Notes: generated by a model from the sequence alone, not told the origin. A stretch of 64,000 nucleotides of DNA from Pseudoglutamicibacter albus (GCF_031458175.1 NZ_JAVDXX010000001.1:2046001-2110000), one strand, 5' to 3'. Positions 1-9,660 are shown, counted from the first letter of the stretch. Numbers and translations are program-made.

Positions 1-1245
1 GCCCGCGAAGTACTCATCCACTTCGCATCCCTCAAAAACCGCCCGGCACTGATCACCGCGCTACCAGGCATCGCTTTCCCGGCAACCTCGCGCGCGCTAG
101 GCTTCCGTGAACTCTCCGACACGTTCATGGTCCACTCCCTCGCAGAAGCCGACGCGTTCGCGATCCTCGGTGAGAAGATGAGCCTCGACGGGATCACCCC
201 GCGCGCAGTCCTCCCGAACGGTAGCTTCGACAGCGGATTCGCTAGCCACAGCAGCTTTGGCGGCAATGGCTTCGGTGGCGGGACCTACGATGGCGGGGCC
301 TACGATGCCGGGGCCGCCGGTAACGCTGAGGCCGACGAGGACGCGGAGGCTGTGGAGGAGGCCGGCTTGGACCCTGAACGCCCAGCGATCGACGAGCCAG
401 ACCCAGCCGACGCGCCAGAAATCGTCAAAGCGGCTCAAGAGCAAGGCCACGCCCCCACCCCGCCGCTCGAGGAAGAGAATATCCTTCCGCCGAGCTTCGC
501 AGTCGGCAGGCTCCCGATGCTCAGCCACCACGAGCCGCCCGAGCCAGACATGACCAGCGTCAACCGCATCGTCTTCGCGCCACAAGCGAAAATGCCATTC
601 AAGCAATTCCAGCGCCTCGAAATCCTCAAAGCCCTGGCAGAAACCAAGCGCAAACATCCTGAGGTTGAGGTTATCGTCAAGCTACGTGCGTTGCGTGGGG
701 AACCGCAGACCCACATCGAACGCTTCCCTTACGACTACCTGTGGGAGAACTACTGCGCCGAAACCGGCGAAGACCAGAGCCTGCTGGACTTCCAGACCGG
801 TTCACTCGCCGAACGCCTCACGCCAGGTTCGGCACTCGTGACCGTGTCGTCGACGGCGGCGGTCGAGGCGATCGACCGCGGGCTGCGGGTCGGGATCATC
901 TCCGACTTCGGAGTCACCAAGAAGCTACTCAACGCGATGTTCAGCGAATCCGGCCTCCTCATGACACTCGAGGAAATGCAGGACCTCAACATCCCGCACG
1001 CCAACCAACAGTGGCTGCGCCGCAACTACTTCCACACCCCGGAAGACGTCAAGGCCGCACACCGCCGCGACATGGAACACGAACTCGCTGCACTAGCCGA
1101 TGCGGCACGCAAGGGCTACCTCGACGTCTCAGCAGCCGCGATGGCCCGCGCCCGCACCCGCGCATGGCGCGCACGCCTGAAAACCGCCCTTCCGGCACCG
1201 GTGTGGAAAGCGGCACGCAACGTACGCAACGCCGTCCGCGCCTAG
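1..1245 (+). CDS. DUF6716-type putative glycosyltransferase, 5' truncated by window edge
   Basis: The reading frame is open from base 1 to the stop at 1243-1245, so the gene begins outside the window. The visible 414 codons resemble the actinobacterial DUF6716 proteins (putative glycosyltransferases): an early LPGIAFPAT segment, then VFAPQAKMPF, KLRALRGEPQTH and a VSSTAAVEAIDRG segment like a nucleotide-sugar-binding half. Between about codons 75 and 150 there is a Gly/Ala/Asp/Glu-rich stretch (GNGFGGGTYDGG and following) that looks like an inserted disordered linker. The C-terminus is Ala/Arg rich. No catalytic residue can be assigned and the donor and acceptor are unknown. It lies 213 bases before ino1 on the same strand, with a hairpin between them. 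The family call is from memory of motifs. Confidence 0.6.
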   Translation, partial: AREVLIHFASLKNRPALITALPGIAFPATSRALGFRELSDTFMVHSLAEADAFAILGEKMSLDGITPRAVLPNGSFDSGFASHSSFGGNGFGGGTYDGGAYDAGAAGNAEADEDAEAVEEAGLDPERPAIDEPDPADAPEIVKAAQEQGHAPTPPLEEENILPPSFAVGRLPMLSHHEPPEPDMTSVNRIVFAPQAKMPFKQFQRLEILKALAETKRKHPEVEVIVKLRALRGEPQTHIERFPYDYLWENYCAETGEDQSLLDFQTGSLAERLTPGSALVTVSSTAAVEAIDRGLRVGIISDFGVTKKLLNAMFSESGLLMTLEEMQDLNIPHANQQWLRRNYFHTPEDVKAAHRRDMEHELAALADAARKGYLDVSAAAMARARTRAWRARLKTALPAPVWKAARNVRNAVRA

Positions 1246-1269
1246 CCGCTTCAGCACTCGCGCTCAATA

Positions 1270-1309
1270 CGGCTCACGCGTGTGTGGGATGCCGCACACG
1301 CGTGAGCCG
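1270..1309 (+). terminator. Hairpin terminator after the DUF6716 gene
   Basis: Arms 1270-1284 and 1295-1309 are perfect complements (CGGCTCACGCGTGTG and its reverse complement), with further pairing inward to a GATG loop. There is no clear T-run, as is common in actinobacteria. It lies 25 bases after the stop codon. Confidence 0.6.
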
Positions 1310-1458
1310 CGTTGCCCGGCGACATGTTGCCCCTGTGACGACGTGTGGCGCCTAGTGACATAGACGAACTTTGCGCGGGCCATGAACTAAACTGAGCGCA
1401 GATCTCAAGTGCCGCTTTCGCGGTGCCTTTATTCTCTATTTCCAAGGAGACGGTTTCC

Positions 1459-2544
1459 GTGTCGGATAACGCAATCCGCGTCGCCATCGTGGGCGTCGGC
1501 AATTGTGCGACCTCGCTCGTGCAAGGCGTTGAATACTACAAAGACGCCGCAGTAGACCAGACCATCCCGGGTCTGATGCACGTGCAGTTCGGCGACTACC
1601 ACGTCAACGATGTGAACTTCGTTGCGGCATTCGATGTTGACGCCAAGAAGGTTGGGCTCGACCTCGCCGACGCGATTCAAGCATCCGAAAATAACACGAT
1701 CAAACTCTGCGACGTCCCGAAAACCGGTGTGACGGTCCAGCGCGGCCACACCCTCGACGGCCTCGGCAAGTACTACCGCGAGACCATCGAAGAGTCCACG
1801 GAAGAACCAGTTGACGTCGTCGCGGCTCTCAAGGAAGCCAACGTTGACGTTTTGGTCTCCTATCTGCCTGTCGGCTCCGAGGAAGCGAATAAGTTCTACG
1901 CCCAGTGTGCCATTGACGCCCGCGTCGCGTTCGTCAACGCGCTCCCAGTATTCATCGCCGGAACCACCGAATGGGCCGAGAAGTTCCGTGAAGCCGGCGT
2001 GCCCATCGTCGGTGACGACATCAAGTCCCAAATCGGCGCAACCATCACGCACCGCGTCATGGCCAAGCTTTTCGAAGACCGCGGCGTGATCCTTGACCGC
2101 ACCTACCAGCTCAACGTGGGCGGCAACATGGACTTCAAGAACATGCTCGAGCGTGAACGCCTCGAATCCAAGAAGATCTCCAAGACCCAGGCCGTCACCT
2201 CGAACACGTCCGCGAAGCTCGCCGAACGCGACGTTCACATCGGCCCATCCGACTATGTTGGGTGGCTCGATGACCGAAAGTGGGCTTTCGTACGCCTCGA
2301 AGGCCGCAACTTCGGCGATGCCCCGGTCTCGCTCGAATACAAGCTCGAAGTGTGGGACTCCCCTAACTCCGCTGGTGTCATCATCGACGCGATCCGCGCC
2401 GCGAAGATCGGCCTGGACCGCGGCATCGGCGGCCCGCTGCTTTCAGCTTCCTCCTACTTCATGAAGTCGCCTCCAGTGCAGGTCAACGACGAACAAGCAC
2501 ACGCCGACGTCGAAGCCTTCATCCGCGGCGAAAAAGACTCCTAA
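1459..2544 (+). CDS. ino1: Inositol-3-phosphate synthase
   Basis: This enzyme converts glucose 6-phosphate to myo-inositol 3-phosphate using bound NAD. It is the first step toward phosphatidylinositol and mycothiol in actinobacteria. The N-terminal NAD fold shows [12 protein letters not shown] at residues 8-19. The later [15 protein letters not shown] and [14 protein letters not shown] segments are typical of the bacterial short form. The chosen GTG start at 1459 gives 361 residues, close to mycobacterial Ino1, and has AAGGAGA at 1444-1450 eight bases upstream. The upstream in-frame ATG at 1423 lacks a ribosome site. A strong hairpin follows. It faces convergent pcnA. Confidence 0.95.
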   Translation: MSDNAIRVAIVGVGNCATSLVQGVEYYKDAAVDQTIPGLMHVQFGDYHVNDVNFVAAFDVDAKKVGLDLADAIQASENNTIKLCDVPKTGVTVQRGHTLDGLGKYYRETIEESTEEPVDVVAALKEANVDVLVSYLPVGSEEANKFYAQCAIDARVAFVNALPVFIAGTTEWAEKFREAGVPIVGDDIKSQIGATITHRVMAKLFEDRGVILDRTYQLNVGGNMDFKNMLERERLESKKISKTQAVTSNTSAKLAERDVHIGPSDYVGWLDDRKWAFVRLEGRNFGDAPVSLEYKLEVWDSPNSAGVIIDAIRAAKIGLDRGIGGPLLSASSYFMKSPPVQVNDEQAHADVEAFIRGEKDS

Positions 2545-2585
2545 ACTTGAAGTCTTGGCCCCAGGGCAACGGCCGATAGGGAGAA

Positions 2586-2626
2586 CGATGCGGGGCGCCA
2601 CCAACAGTTGGTGGCGCCCCGCATCG
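2586..2626. terminator. Bidirectional 19-bp hairpin between ino1 and pcnA
   Basis: Arms 2586-2604 and 2608-2626 are perfectly complementary over 19 bp with a 3-base loop. It sits between the converging stops of ino1 (2544) and pcnA (2642). T-runs are weak on both sides, so it may act by stem strength. Confidence 0.75.
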
Positions 2627-2641
2627 CTGTAAGTAGTTGGC

Positions 2642-4054
2642 CTAGGCGTCCTGTTCAGCCCACCACTCGAGCAACTCTAGTTTCGCTTGCTCCTCTGAAA
2701 CCGGCCCGCGGTCCAGGCGCCTCTCAAGCAAGAACTTATAGGCCCGCCCCACAACAGGGCCCGGCTTGATGTCTAGGATCTCCATGATCTGTTGCCCATT
2801 CAGGTCTGGGCGGATCGCATCCAACGCCTCCTGCTCGGCGAGCTCCTCGATGCGGCGCTCAAGATCGTCATAAGCATGCTCAAGCCGTTCAGCCTTACGC
2901 CGATTCTGCGTCGTCACATCAGAACGGGTGAGCAAATGCAGGCGGCTCAAAACATCACCGGCATCATTCACGTAACGGCGCACCGCAGAATCCGACCACG
3001 CGACATCCGCATAACCATAAAAACGCATATGCAACTCAACCAGCCGCACCACGGCCTTGATCGTCGCATTGTCATAACGCAACGCACGCAAACGCTTACG
3101 CGCCATCTTCGCGCCCACAACCTCGTGGTTACGGAAACTCACCGCACCGTTCTCGAACCGGCGCGTAGCCGGCTTACCGATATCGTGCAGAAGTGCAGCC
3201 AAACGCAACACCAAGTCAGGGCCAGGCACCGCATCGTCAGCAGACGTGCCCTCATGCTCGATCGCTTGCCGCAAAACAGTCAACGAATGCTGATACACAT
3301 CCTTATGGTGATGATTCGCATCCGTCGCCATCTGCAACGCAGGCAACTCAGGGAGCACATAGTCAGCCAAACCCGTTGTCACCATCACATGCAACCCCGA
3401 GGCGGGATCAGAACCCAACATCAACTTATTCAGCTCGTCCCGAACCCGCTCAGCAGAGACAATCTCCAAGCGCGCTGCCATTTGCTGCATCGCCGAACGC
3501 TCCGGCCTAGCCAACTCAAAACCCAGCTGAGACACGAAACGGGCGCCCCGCATCATCCGCAAAGGATCATCCGAAAACGAAATCTCCGGGCCAGACGGGG
3601 TACGCAAAACCCCGGCCTCGACATCCGCGCGCCCACCAAACGGGTCCACCAACTCACCTGCAGGCAAACGCAACGCCATCGCATTGACCGTGAAATCACG
3701 GCGAGCCAAATCATCCTCGAGCTTCTCACCAAACCGCACATGCGGCTTACGCGAACCCGCATCGTAGACATCAGCCCTATACGTAGTGATCTCAATATCC
3801 TCACCACGCTTGCGCAAAGCGATCGTGCCGAACTCACGGCCCACATCCCACGTCGCCTCAGCCCAACCACGCACCACATCCAGAATCTGATCCGGAGTCG
3901 CGTTCGTCGTAAAATCCAAATCAGGTGCCGCCCGCCCCAAAAACAGGTCACGCACCGGCCCACCAACCAGCGCCAACTCAAAACCGGCAGCAATAAACCG
4001 CTCACCCAACTCAAGGGCAAGCGCCGGCAACTGCACATCACGTAGCTGAATCAC
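2642..4054 (-). CDS. pcnA: CCA tRNA nucleotidyltransferase
   Basis: It adds or repairs the 3'-CCA end of tRNAs in the cytoplasm. Numbered from the GTG at 4054 (470 aa), the nucleotidyltransferase head has GGPVRD at 31-36 and the metal-binding PDLD pair (D45, D47). RRDFTVNA follows, and an HD domain with LLHDIGKP (H290, D291) extends to the C-terminus. This is the actinobacterial PcnA layout. The start is uncertain. AAGGAG lies only one base before the GTG at 4054. An upstream in-frame GTG at 4129 would add 25 residues not expected for the family and has no ribosome site. The gene is divergent from the NUDIX gene, as pcnA and mutT4 are in Mycobacterium. Confidence 0.93.
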   Translation of the reverse strand: MIQLRDVQLPALALELGERFIAAGFELALVGGPVRDLFLGRAAPDLDFTTNATPDQILDVVRGWAEATWDVGREFGTIALRKRGEDIEITTYRADVYDAGSRKPHVRFGEKLEDDLARRDFTVNAMALRLPAGELVDPFGGRADVEAGVLRTPSGPEISFSDDPLRMMRGARFVSQLGFELARPERSAMQQMAARLEIVSAERVRDELNKLMLGSDPASGLHVMVTTGLADYVLPELPALQMATDANHHHKDVYQHSLTVLRQAIEHEGTSADDAVPGPDLVLRLAALLHDIGKPATRRFENGAVSFRNHEVVGAKMARKRLRALRYDNATIKAVVRLVELHMRFYGYADVAWSDSAVRRYVNDAGDVLSRLHLLTRSDVTTQNRRKAERLEHAYDDLERRIEELAEQEALDAIRPDLNGQQIMEILDIKPGPVVGRAYKFLLERRLDRGPVSEEQAKLELLEWWAEQDA

Positions 4055-4158
4055 GCTCCTTATCTTTCCAGATATCGCGGAAAGAACCCGAGCCGAGCCA
4101 ACCAAAATTACCTCTAAACGGCACGGCACCCTGAGAGCCTCAAGCTGTATTAGCTAAA

Positions 4159-4719
4159 GTGTCCGATATGAGTGACCACGTTCCGAACCCACAGCGCCGC
4201 ACGCCGTTGACGGCTGCTTTGGCGTGGGAACGTACCCGCACACTGCGGGCATCACAGCGTTTATCCCCCTCAACACCAACAGTTGAAGAGGTATCCGCAG
4301 GCGGAATCGTCATCGATCCCGACTCCCCTGACCTGCGCGTAGCCATCATTGCGCGCTACAACCGCGCAGGCCGCCTCGAATGGTGTCTACCTAAAGGACA
4401 CCCAGAAGGCCAAGAAACACACGAACAAGCCGCAGTACGCGAAATCGCTGAAGAAACCGGCATCCAAGGGCAAATCCTCGTGCCCCTCGGATCCATCGAC
4501 TACTGGTTCATGGTCCCCCAATACAGGGTCCACAAAACCGTTCACCACTTCCTTCTTATAGCAACCGGTGGCGAACTCACCATCGAAAACGACCCAGACC
4601 ATGAGGCTGTTGACGTGGACTGGGTCCCCCTAGTCGAGCTCCCGCGCCGACTCACCTTCCTCAACGAACGCAGAATCGCCGAAATGGCCCGAGAGGTAAT
4701 CGAGACGCATGAGCTCTGA
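4159..4719 (+). CDS. NUDIX hydrolase, MutT4-like
   Basis: This NUDIX pyrophosphohydrolase probably acts on a damaged or surplus nucleoside diphosphate derivative; the substrate cannot be read from sequence. The NUDIX box runs from G80 to I102 (GHPEGQE, then REIAEETGI) and is complete. A 45-residue N-terminal tail precedes SAGGIVID. Starts at GTG 4159 and ATG 4168 are both possible. No clear Shine-Dalgarno sequence is seen and the transcript may be near-leaderless. The last 11 bases overlap murJ. The pcnA/NUDIX/murJ order matches Rv3907c-Rv3910 of M. tuberculosis, except that a gene corresponding to Rv3909 is absent here. Confidence 0.88.
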   Translation: MSDMSDHVPNPQRRTPLTAALAWERTRTLRASQRLSPSTPTVEEVSAGGIVIDPDSPDLRVAIIARYNRAGRLEWCLPKGHPEGQETHEQAAVREIAEETGIQGQILVPLGSIDYWFMVPQYRVHKTVHHFLLIATGGELTIENDPDHEAVDVDWVPLVELPRRLTFLNERRIAEMAREVIETHEL

Positions 4720-6430
4720 GAGCACTAACGCCTCCGCACAGTCCAAGACCCCCGACCTCGGAAACGAAACAAGCGCAGGCGCATCCAATCGCCGAGGCAA
4801 AGCAGTCGCCCTCATGGCCTCCGGTACCCTCATCTCCCGGGTACTCGGATTCATGCGCACCGCGATGCTCGCCATCGCGATCGGCTCAACAACCCACGTG
4901 GCAGACATCTTCGAGAAATCGAATACGATGCCCACGATCATCTTCATGCTGCTGGCAGGCGGCGTTTTCAACGTCATCCTCGTGCCGCAGCTGATCAAAG
5001 CGTCAAAGAACGCTGACCGCGGCAGCGAATACACGTCCAAGCTACTGACGCTCACGATCCTCGTGATGGCTACGTTCACCGCAGTCTTGACCGCCAGCGC
5101 CCACACACTCACAAGAATCTTGTCCTCCGGGTGGTCAGAAGCGATGATCGCGCTCGGAACCGTATTCACCTATTGGTGCATGCCGCAGGTCTTCTTCTAC
5201 GGGGTATACGCCGTTGTGGGCCAGGTCTTGAACGCCCACCACCGCTTCGGCGCCTACATGTGGGCACCTGTGGCTAACAACGTCATCCAGGTCGCATCAC
5301 TAGCGATCTACATATTCTTCTTCGGCGCCTATACCGGCCGTTCTGATCTGTACTTCGCCAACTGGACCACCCACCAAACCGTGGTGCTTGCCGGTGGCGC
5401 AACCCTCGGTGTGGCAGCGCAAGCGCTCATATTGTTCTGGCCATTGAAAAAGCTCGGACTCAACCTACGTCCTGACTTCCGTTTCCGCGGAATGGGACTG
5501 CGTAAAGTCGGCCAGATGGCTGCCTGGACTCTGTTAGCCATGGCGCTTGGCAACATCGTCAACCTCTACACCGGTAAGGTCGTCTCCGGCGCAACCGCGG
5601 TCCGTGAAGGCAACCCGTCCATCCCGGGTGAAACCGCGTTCAACCAGGCCCAGTTGATTGTGGTCCTCCCCCACAGCCTTTTCGCGCTATCGCTGGCTAC
5701 CGTGCTGTTCAACGAGTTCAGCAACGCGTTCAGCGAGAAACGCGACAAGGACGTAGGCCACTTGCTTTCGCATGGCCTGAGGACCATCGCCATCCCGATG
5801 CTGTTCTCAACGGTCGCTTTGGTCGTTTTGGCTGGTCCGCTTGGAAGGCTTTTCGGCGGTACCAGCGTGCAGTCCGCAGCAGCCGGTTCCGCAACGGCGA
5901 CGTTGATTCTTTTGATGGCGCTGGGGCTGCCATGGCAGTCCTATAACTTCTTCCTTATGCGCGTCTTCTATGCGAAAGAAGATACTTTTACGCCGATGTT
6001 GTTGCAGGTGTTCTACTCGGCGTTAACCCTGGCAGCCGCCATCTTGGTCGCCTACAGCGTGCCATGGGAAATCCGCGCACAAGCCCTGTGCATCTCATTC
6101 CCCATCGCGCACATCTCACTCACCATCGTCGCCCACCTCACCATCCGTAAAAAATACGGCCACTACGGGGCCGGGCACGTCATGGACCAATACATCAAAA
6201 TCGGGTGGTGCGCCGTCGGCGCCGGCCTCATCGGAGCAACACTGGCCTACAGCTTCGGCGCCTACGACTACGGGTGGGCCTGGAGCGGCTACCTGCCAGC
6301 CATCGCCACCATCTGCATGACCGGCATCGTGATGCTCGCCGCCTACCTCGGAATCCTCAAACTGGCACGCATCCCAGAACTCGACGACTTCCTCGCCCCT
6401 GTTTTGCGCAAACTCAAGGTTTCGCGCTAA
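4709..6430 (+). CDS. murJ: Lipid II flippase MurJ (MviN)
   Basis: This is an integral membrane MOP-superfamily protein that flips lipid-linked peptidoglycan precursor across the membrane. It has 573 residues: a polar N-terminal tail of about 30 residues, then about 13-14 hydrophobic segments. The family-typical start SGTLISRVLGFMRTAMLA lies near residues 37-54 and NTMPTIIFMLLAGG near residue 70. The ATG at 4709 overlaps the NUDIX gene by 11 bases, suggesting translational coupling. In Mycobacterium the same protein carries a C-terminal pseudokinase and an extracellular domain. Here those are not fused, and a counterpart is the separate gene at 6550. Confidence 0.94.
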   Translation: MSSESTNASAQSKTPDLGNETSAGASNRRGKAVALMASGTLISRVLGFMRTAMLAIAIGSTTHVADIFEKSNTMPTIIFMLLAGGVFNVILVPQLIKASKNADRGSEYTSKLLTLTILVMATFTAVLTASAHTLTRILSSGWSEAMIALGTVFTYWCMPQVFFYGVYAVVGQVLNAHHRFGAYMWAPVANNVIQVASLAIYIFFFGAYTGRSDLYFANWTTHQTVVLAGGATLGVAAQALILFWPLKKLGLNLRPDFRFRGMGLRKVGQMAAWTLLAMALGNIVNLYTGKVVSGATAVREGNPSIPGETAFNQAQLIVVLPHSLFALSLATVLFNEFSNAFSEKRDKDVGHLLSHGLRTIAIPMLFSTVALVVLAGPLGRLFGGTSVQSAAAGSATATLILLMALGLPWQSYNFFLMRVFYAKEDTFTPMLLQVFYSALTLAAAILVAYSVPWEIRAQALCISFPIAHISLTIVAHLTIRKKYGHYGAGHVMDQYIKIGWCAVGAGLIGATLAYSFGAYDYGWAWSGYLPAIATICMTGIVMLAAYLGILKLARIPELDDFLAPVLRKLKVSR

Positions 6431-6549
6431 CGCATCCGCGGGAACTTCCCCGGTAGCATGAACAATAGAAACAGTTTCCAACACAAACGCACCAGCCGCA
6501 CCGCACACCAACCAGGACCGGCAAGGCTGGTCGAGTTCGAGGAGTAAAC

Positions 6550-8424
6550 GTGTCGGAAGAGATCGACAGCGGCACCGTATTAGGCGGGCGCTATCAGGTT
6601 GGCGAGCTCATCGTCGCGACCGAAGAAGGCGACCGCGTGTACGCAGGCACCGACCAAGTCCTCAACCGCGCCGTCTCCATCCTCACTGCGGCACCGCATA
6701 ACGCGACCCGACTCGCCGTAGCCGCCCGCGAAATCGCGATCGAAACCCGGCCCTCCCCGGTGAAGGTCCTCGACCTCGGCATCAGTCAGTCCACTACCTA
6801 CCTCATCGCCGCTGACGCTGAAGCGGCAGACATGCTTGACCTGGTCATCGAGAACGGCACTCCCTACGTTGAACCGTTCATGACCGACACACTCGGTTCC
6901 GAGATCTTCGGCGAATCCCGCTCCTACGAACCACAGGTCTACGACGACGACGCCGAATACTACGAAGAACTCGCCCACGAACAAGCCCGCAAACCATTGT
7001 TCTCAGGTTTCGCCGGCCGGTTCCGCAACCGCCGCAACAGGAATCAGGACGTCTACGACGACTCCTGGGATACCGATGATGAGAGCAATGACGAGCAGGG
7101 TTCCGGCGCCTGGGCAGCAGGTTTCGGCGCTGGCGCACCGGCAGGTACCGGGGCAGGTTCTGGCGCCAGCAGTGGCGCCGGGGCTGGGGCTGGGGCTGGC
7201 AGTGGCAGTGGCGCCGGGGCTGGGGCTGGATCGCAGCATCCAGCGATCAGCGACCCACACGAGACTCAGCCCGAGAATCTAGGCTCCTCGGAGCTTCCAC
7301 CTGTTGAGCCATCGTCTGCCGGTGCTTCTGATTCTTACCAGAGCGGCCCGATCGCGAGCGTGCCCACCTCAGCCAGCGAGGCTTCCCAGGAGTCCGCACG
7401 GAACCGGGACACTGGTCGGGGTACCGGTCGCAGCGGTAGCAGGGGTACTGATGGGAGGGGTACTGGCGGGGGCGCAGCCGCGGGTGGTTTCACTGGGTTC
7501 GGCGGCTTTGACTTCGCTGATGTCCCGACTGAGATGAACCCCATCGTCACCCCCGGCATGCGTGAAAGCCGTGAGGATGCAGATGCGCGTGCCGCCCGTG
7601 AAGCTTCTGAGCGCGATGGCGAGATGCGTCCTGCATCTCGTTTCCCACGCCAGGCGTTCGGTGCCGGAGCTGCTGCGGGTGCTGGCGCGGGCGCAAGCGG
7701 CGCGGCCGCTTCCGCAGATGGCACTCAGTCGCAGGCGTTCGAAGATGCTGAACCGGAAGATAGCGGCAACAAGTTGACCCGTGTAATCGTCGGGGGTCTG
7801 CTTGGCCTGCTGATGATCGGCGGTGTCGTCTTCGCTGTCGGAAACCTCACCAAAGACAAGGAATCCCCGGCACCTGTTGCTTCTGCTTCTCAGGAGAACA
7901 AGAAGAAGCCGGAGAACTCAGGGGGTTCTGAGTCTCCATCTCCTTCCGAGAAGGAAAAGGAGAAGGAAGTTAAACCGGCTGTTCAGTCCATCAGCCGTCT
8001 GGTTCCTGGCGCGCCTGAATTGAATGCGGATACTGACGGCGAGTTGCCGAAGGCGATCGATGGCTCGCTAGCGACGTCCTATCAGACGTACAGCTACACC
8101 ACGCCGCAGTTCGGTAACTACGCTCAGTCGATGGCTTTGGTTCTGGAGCTTGAAGAGACCGCCTCTGTCAAGCAAGTCAAGCTTGAGGGCTTGAATGGCG
8201 TTGGCGGAAACATGCAGATTCTAGTGGGTGACACGGAGAACATTTCTGATGCTAAGGAAGCCTATTCAGGCTCGTTCTCTGGCCCAACCCTAGAAGCCGG
8301 GCTCGGTAAGGGCGTTGAAGGGAAGTATGTTTTCGTGAACATTACCGAGCTTCCAAAGATTGCTAGCGGTGGCCCTTCTGGACGCCCTTATGGTTTCACT
8401 GTCGCAGAGATCAACGTCGAGTAA
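6550..8424 (+). CDS. Membrane protein with truncated pseudokinase-like head and extracellular C-terminal domain
   Basis: The 624-residue protein has four parts. Residues 8-95 resemble a Ser/Thr kinase N-lobe (GGRYQVGELI, RAVSILTA) with no VAIK lysine and no HRD or DFG. An acidic, then Gly/Ala/Ser-rich low-complexity linker runs to about residue 400, including a GAGAGSGSG tract. One transmembrane helix lies near 411-432. An extracytoplasmic beta-type domain (AIDGSLATSYQTY, FTVAEINVE) fills about 480-624. The GTG start has CGAGGAG five bases upstream. It probably corresponds to the pseudokinase and outer part of mycobacterial MviN, which binds FHA proteins and links flipping to PknB. That role is inferred from homology and from its position after murJ. 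Confidence 0.75.
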   Translation: MSEEIDSGTVLGGRYQVGELIVATEEGDRVYAGTDQVLNRAVSILTAAPHNATRLAVAAREIAIETRPSPVKVLDLGISQSTTYLIAADAEAADMLDLVIENGTPYVEPFMTDTLGSEIFGESRSYEPQVYDDDAEYYEELAHEQARKPLFSGFAGRFRNRRNRNQDVYDDSWDTDDESNDEQGSGAWAAGFGAGAPAGTGAGSGASSGAGAGAGAGSGSGAGAGAGSQHPAISDPHETQPENLGSSELPPVEPSSAGASDSYQSGPIASVPTSASEASQESARNRDTGRGTGRSGSRGTDGRGTGGGAAAGGFTGFGGFDFADVPTEMNPIVTPGMRESREDADARAAREASERDGEMRPASRFPRQAFGAGAAAGAGAGASGAAASADGTQSQAFEDAEPEDSGNKLTRVIVGGLLGLLMIGGVVFAVGNLTKDKESPAPVASASQENKKKPENSGGSESPSPSEKEKEKEVKPAVQSISRLVPGAPELNADTDGELPKAIDGSLATSYQTYSYTTPQFGNYAQSMALVLELEETASVKQVKLEGLNGVGGNMQILVGDTENISDAKEAYSGSFSGPTLEAGLGKGVEGKYVFVNITELPKIASGGPSGRPYGFTVAEINVE

Positions 8425-8489
8425 ATGTACCGTTCCGCGACACCGTGGACGCCGTGCTGGACCGCTTTGTAGATTCAGCACATCAGAAT

Positions 8490-8532
8490 GAATAACGCGC
8501 CTCAGTGGACTAGCACTGTAGGCGCGTTATTC
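8490..8532 (+). terminator. Hairpin terminator after the 6550 gene
   Basis: Arms 8490-8502 and 8520-8532 pair perfectly (13 bp). A smaller inner stem CAGTG/CACTG lies in the loop. It is followed by GTTT. Confidence 0.7.
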
Positions 8533-8543
8533 GTTTCTGCTCT

Positions 8544-8569
8544 GGAATAGCTCACCTGCGTTTCTTGTT
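8544..8569 (+). promoter_or_regulatory. Candidate SigR/SigH-type promoter of trxB
   Basis: GGAAT at 8544-8548 is separated by exactly 18 bases from GTT at 8567-8569. This matches the thiol-oxidative-stress sigma factor consensus (SigR in Streptomyces, SigH in Mycobacterium), whose best-known targets are trxBA. The predicted 5' leader to the trxB start would be about 140 bases. Confidence 0.65.
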
Positions 8570-8715
8570 TCTATTAACGAGTGAGCGCAGTTCGTGTTGG
8601 CGTTGCATTCTGCCCACGCTGGGCGGTCCTCCTAGGGTTTTGTAACGTCATGTGCGGCTGCCGGTCAGTACCGTGGAACCCATGACGGTGGGTCCTCTAT
8701 GAAAGGCCATGTTAG

Positions 8716-9660
8716 GTGAGCACTGAAAAGATTCATGATGTGGTGATTGTCGGTTCCGGTCCTGCCGGTTACACGGCAGCGATCTATACCGCCCGCGCTG
8801 ATCTTAAACCGATCGTTATTGCAAGCTCCGTCGATGCCGGCGGTGAGCTCATGAAGACCACTGAGATCGAGAACTTCCCTGGCTTCCCTGAAGCGATCAT
8901 GGGTCCTGATCTGATGACGAATATGCAGCAGCAGGCTGAACGCTTTGGCGCTGAAGTTATCTACGATGACGCTAGCGCTCTTGAGCTCGATGGCGAGGTC
9001 AAGAAGGTTGTGCTCAGTGACGGCACTATCTACCAGACGCGTTCTGTGATTGTCGCATCTGGCTCGGCGTATCGTGAGCTTGGGCTGGAGTCGGAGACGC
9101 GACTCACCGGTCATGGTGTGAGCTGGTGCGCCACGTGCGATGGTTTCTTCTTCCGTGATCAGGAGATCGTTGTTGTTGGCGGCGGAGATTCTGCCATGGA
9201 GGAGGCGCTCTTCCTGACGAAGTTCGCTTCCAAGGTTACGATCGTTCACCGCCGTGATTCGTTCCGTGCCTCGGAGATCATGGCTGATCGGGCACTGAAC
9301 CATCCTTCCATCGAAGTTCGGTGGAACAGCGAAGTCACAGAGATTCTGGGTGATGACAAGGTTTCAGGTGTTCGTCTACGTGACACGGTGACGGGCGCGG
9401 AGAGTGAACTGGACGCGTCTGGCGTTTTCATCGCTATTGGTTCCGATCCTCGCGTTTCGTTGGTTGCCGGGCAGCTCGATATCACCGACGAGGGCACTAT
9501 CGCAGTTGAAGGCCGTACCTCTAAGACCAAGATCCCTGGCGTATTCGCTGCGGGTGATGTTGTGGACCCAACCTATAGGCAAGCCATCACGGCTGCAGGT
9601 TCTGGTTGTACCGCAGCCATTGACGTGGAGCACTACTTGGCTTCGCTGAAGGAGAGCTAG
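8716..9660 (+). CDS. trxB: Thioredoxin reductase (NADPH)
   Basis: This cytoplasmic FAD enzyme reduces thioredoxin with NADPH. At 314 residues it has the low-molecular-weight bacterial layout: an FAD fold with VGSGPAGYTAA at 12-22, the redox-active CATC at 138-141, an NADPH fold with VVGGGDSAMEEA soon after, and the C-terminal FAD segment GVFAAGDVVD. The GTG start at 8716 has GAAAGG at 8701-8706. Thioredoxin follows 159 bases downstream. A SigR-type promoter lies upstream, so induction by disulfide stress is likely. Confidence 0.97.
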   Translation: MSTEKIHDVVIVGSGPAGYTAAIYTARADLKPIVIASSVDAGGELMKTTEIENFPGFPEAIMGPDLMTNMQQQAERFGAEVIYDDASALELDGEVKKVVLSDGTIYQTRSVIVASGSAYRELGLESETRLTGHGVSWCATCDGFFFRDQEIVVVGGGDSAMEEALFLTKFASKVTIVHRRDSFRASEIMADRALNHPSIEVRWNSEVTEILGDDKVSGVRLRDTVTGAESELDASGVFIAIGSDPRVSLVAGQLDITDEGTIAVEGRTSKTKIPGVFAAGDVVDPTYRQAITAAGSGCTAAIDVEHYLASLKES

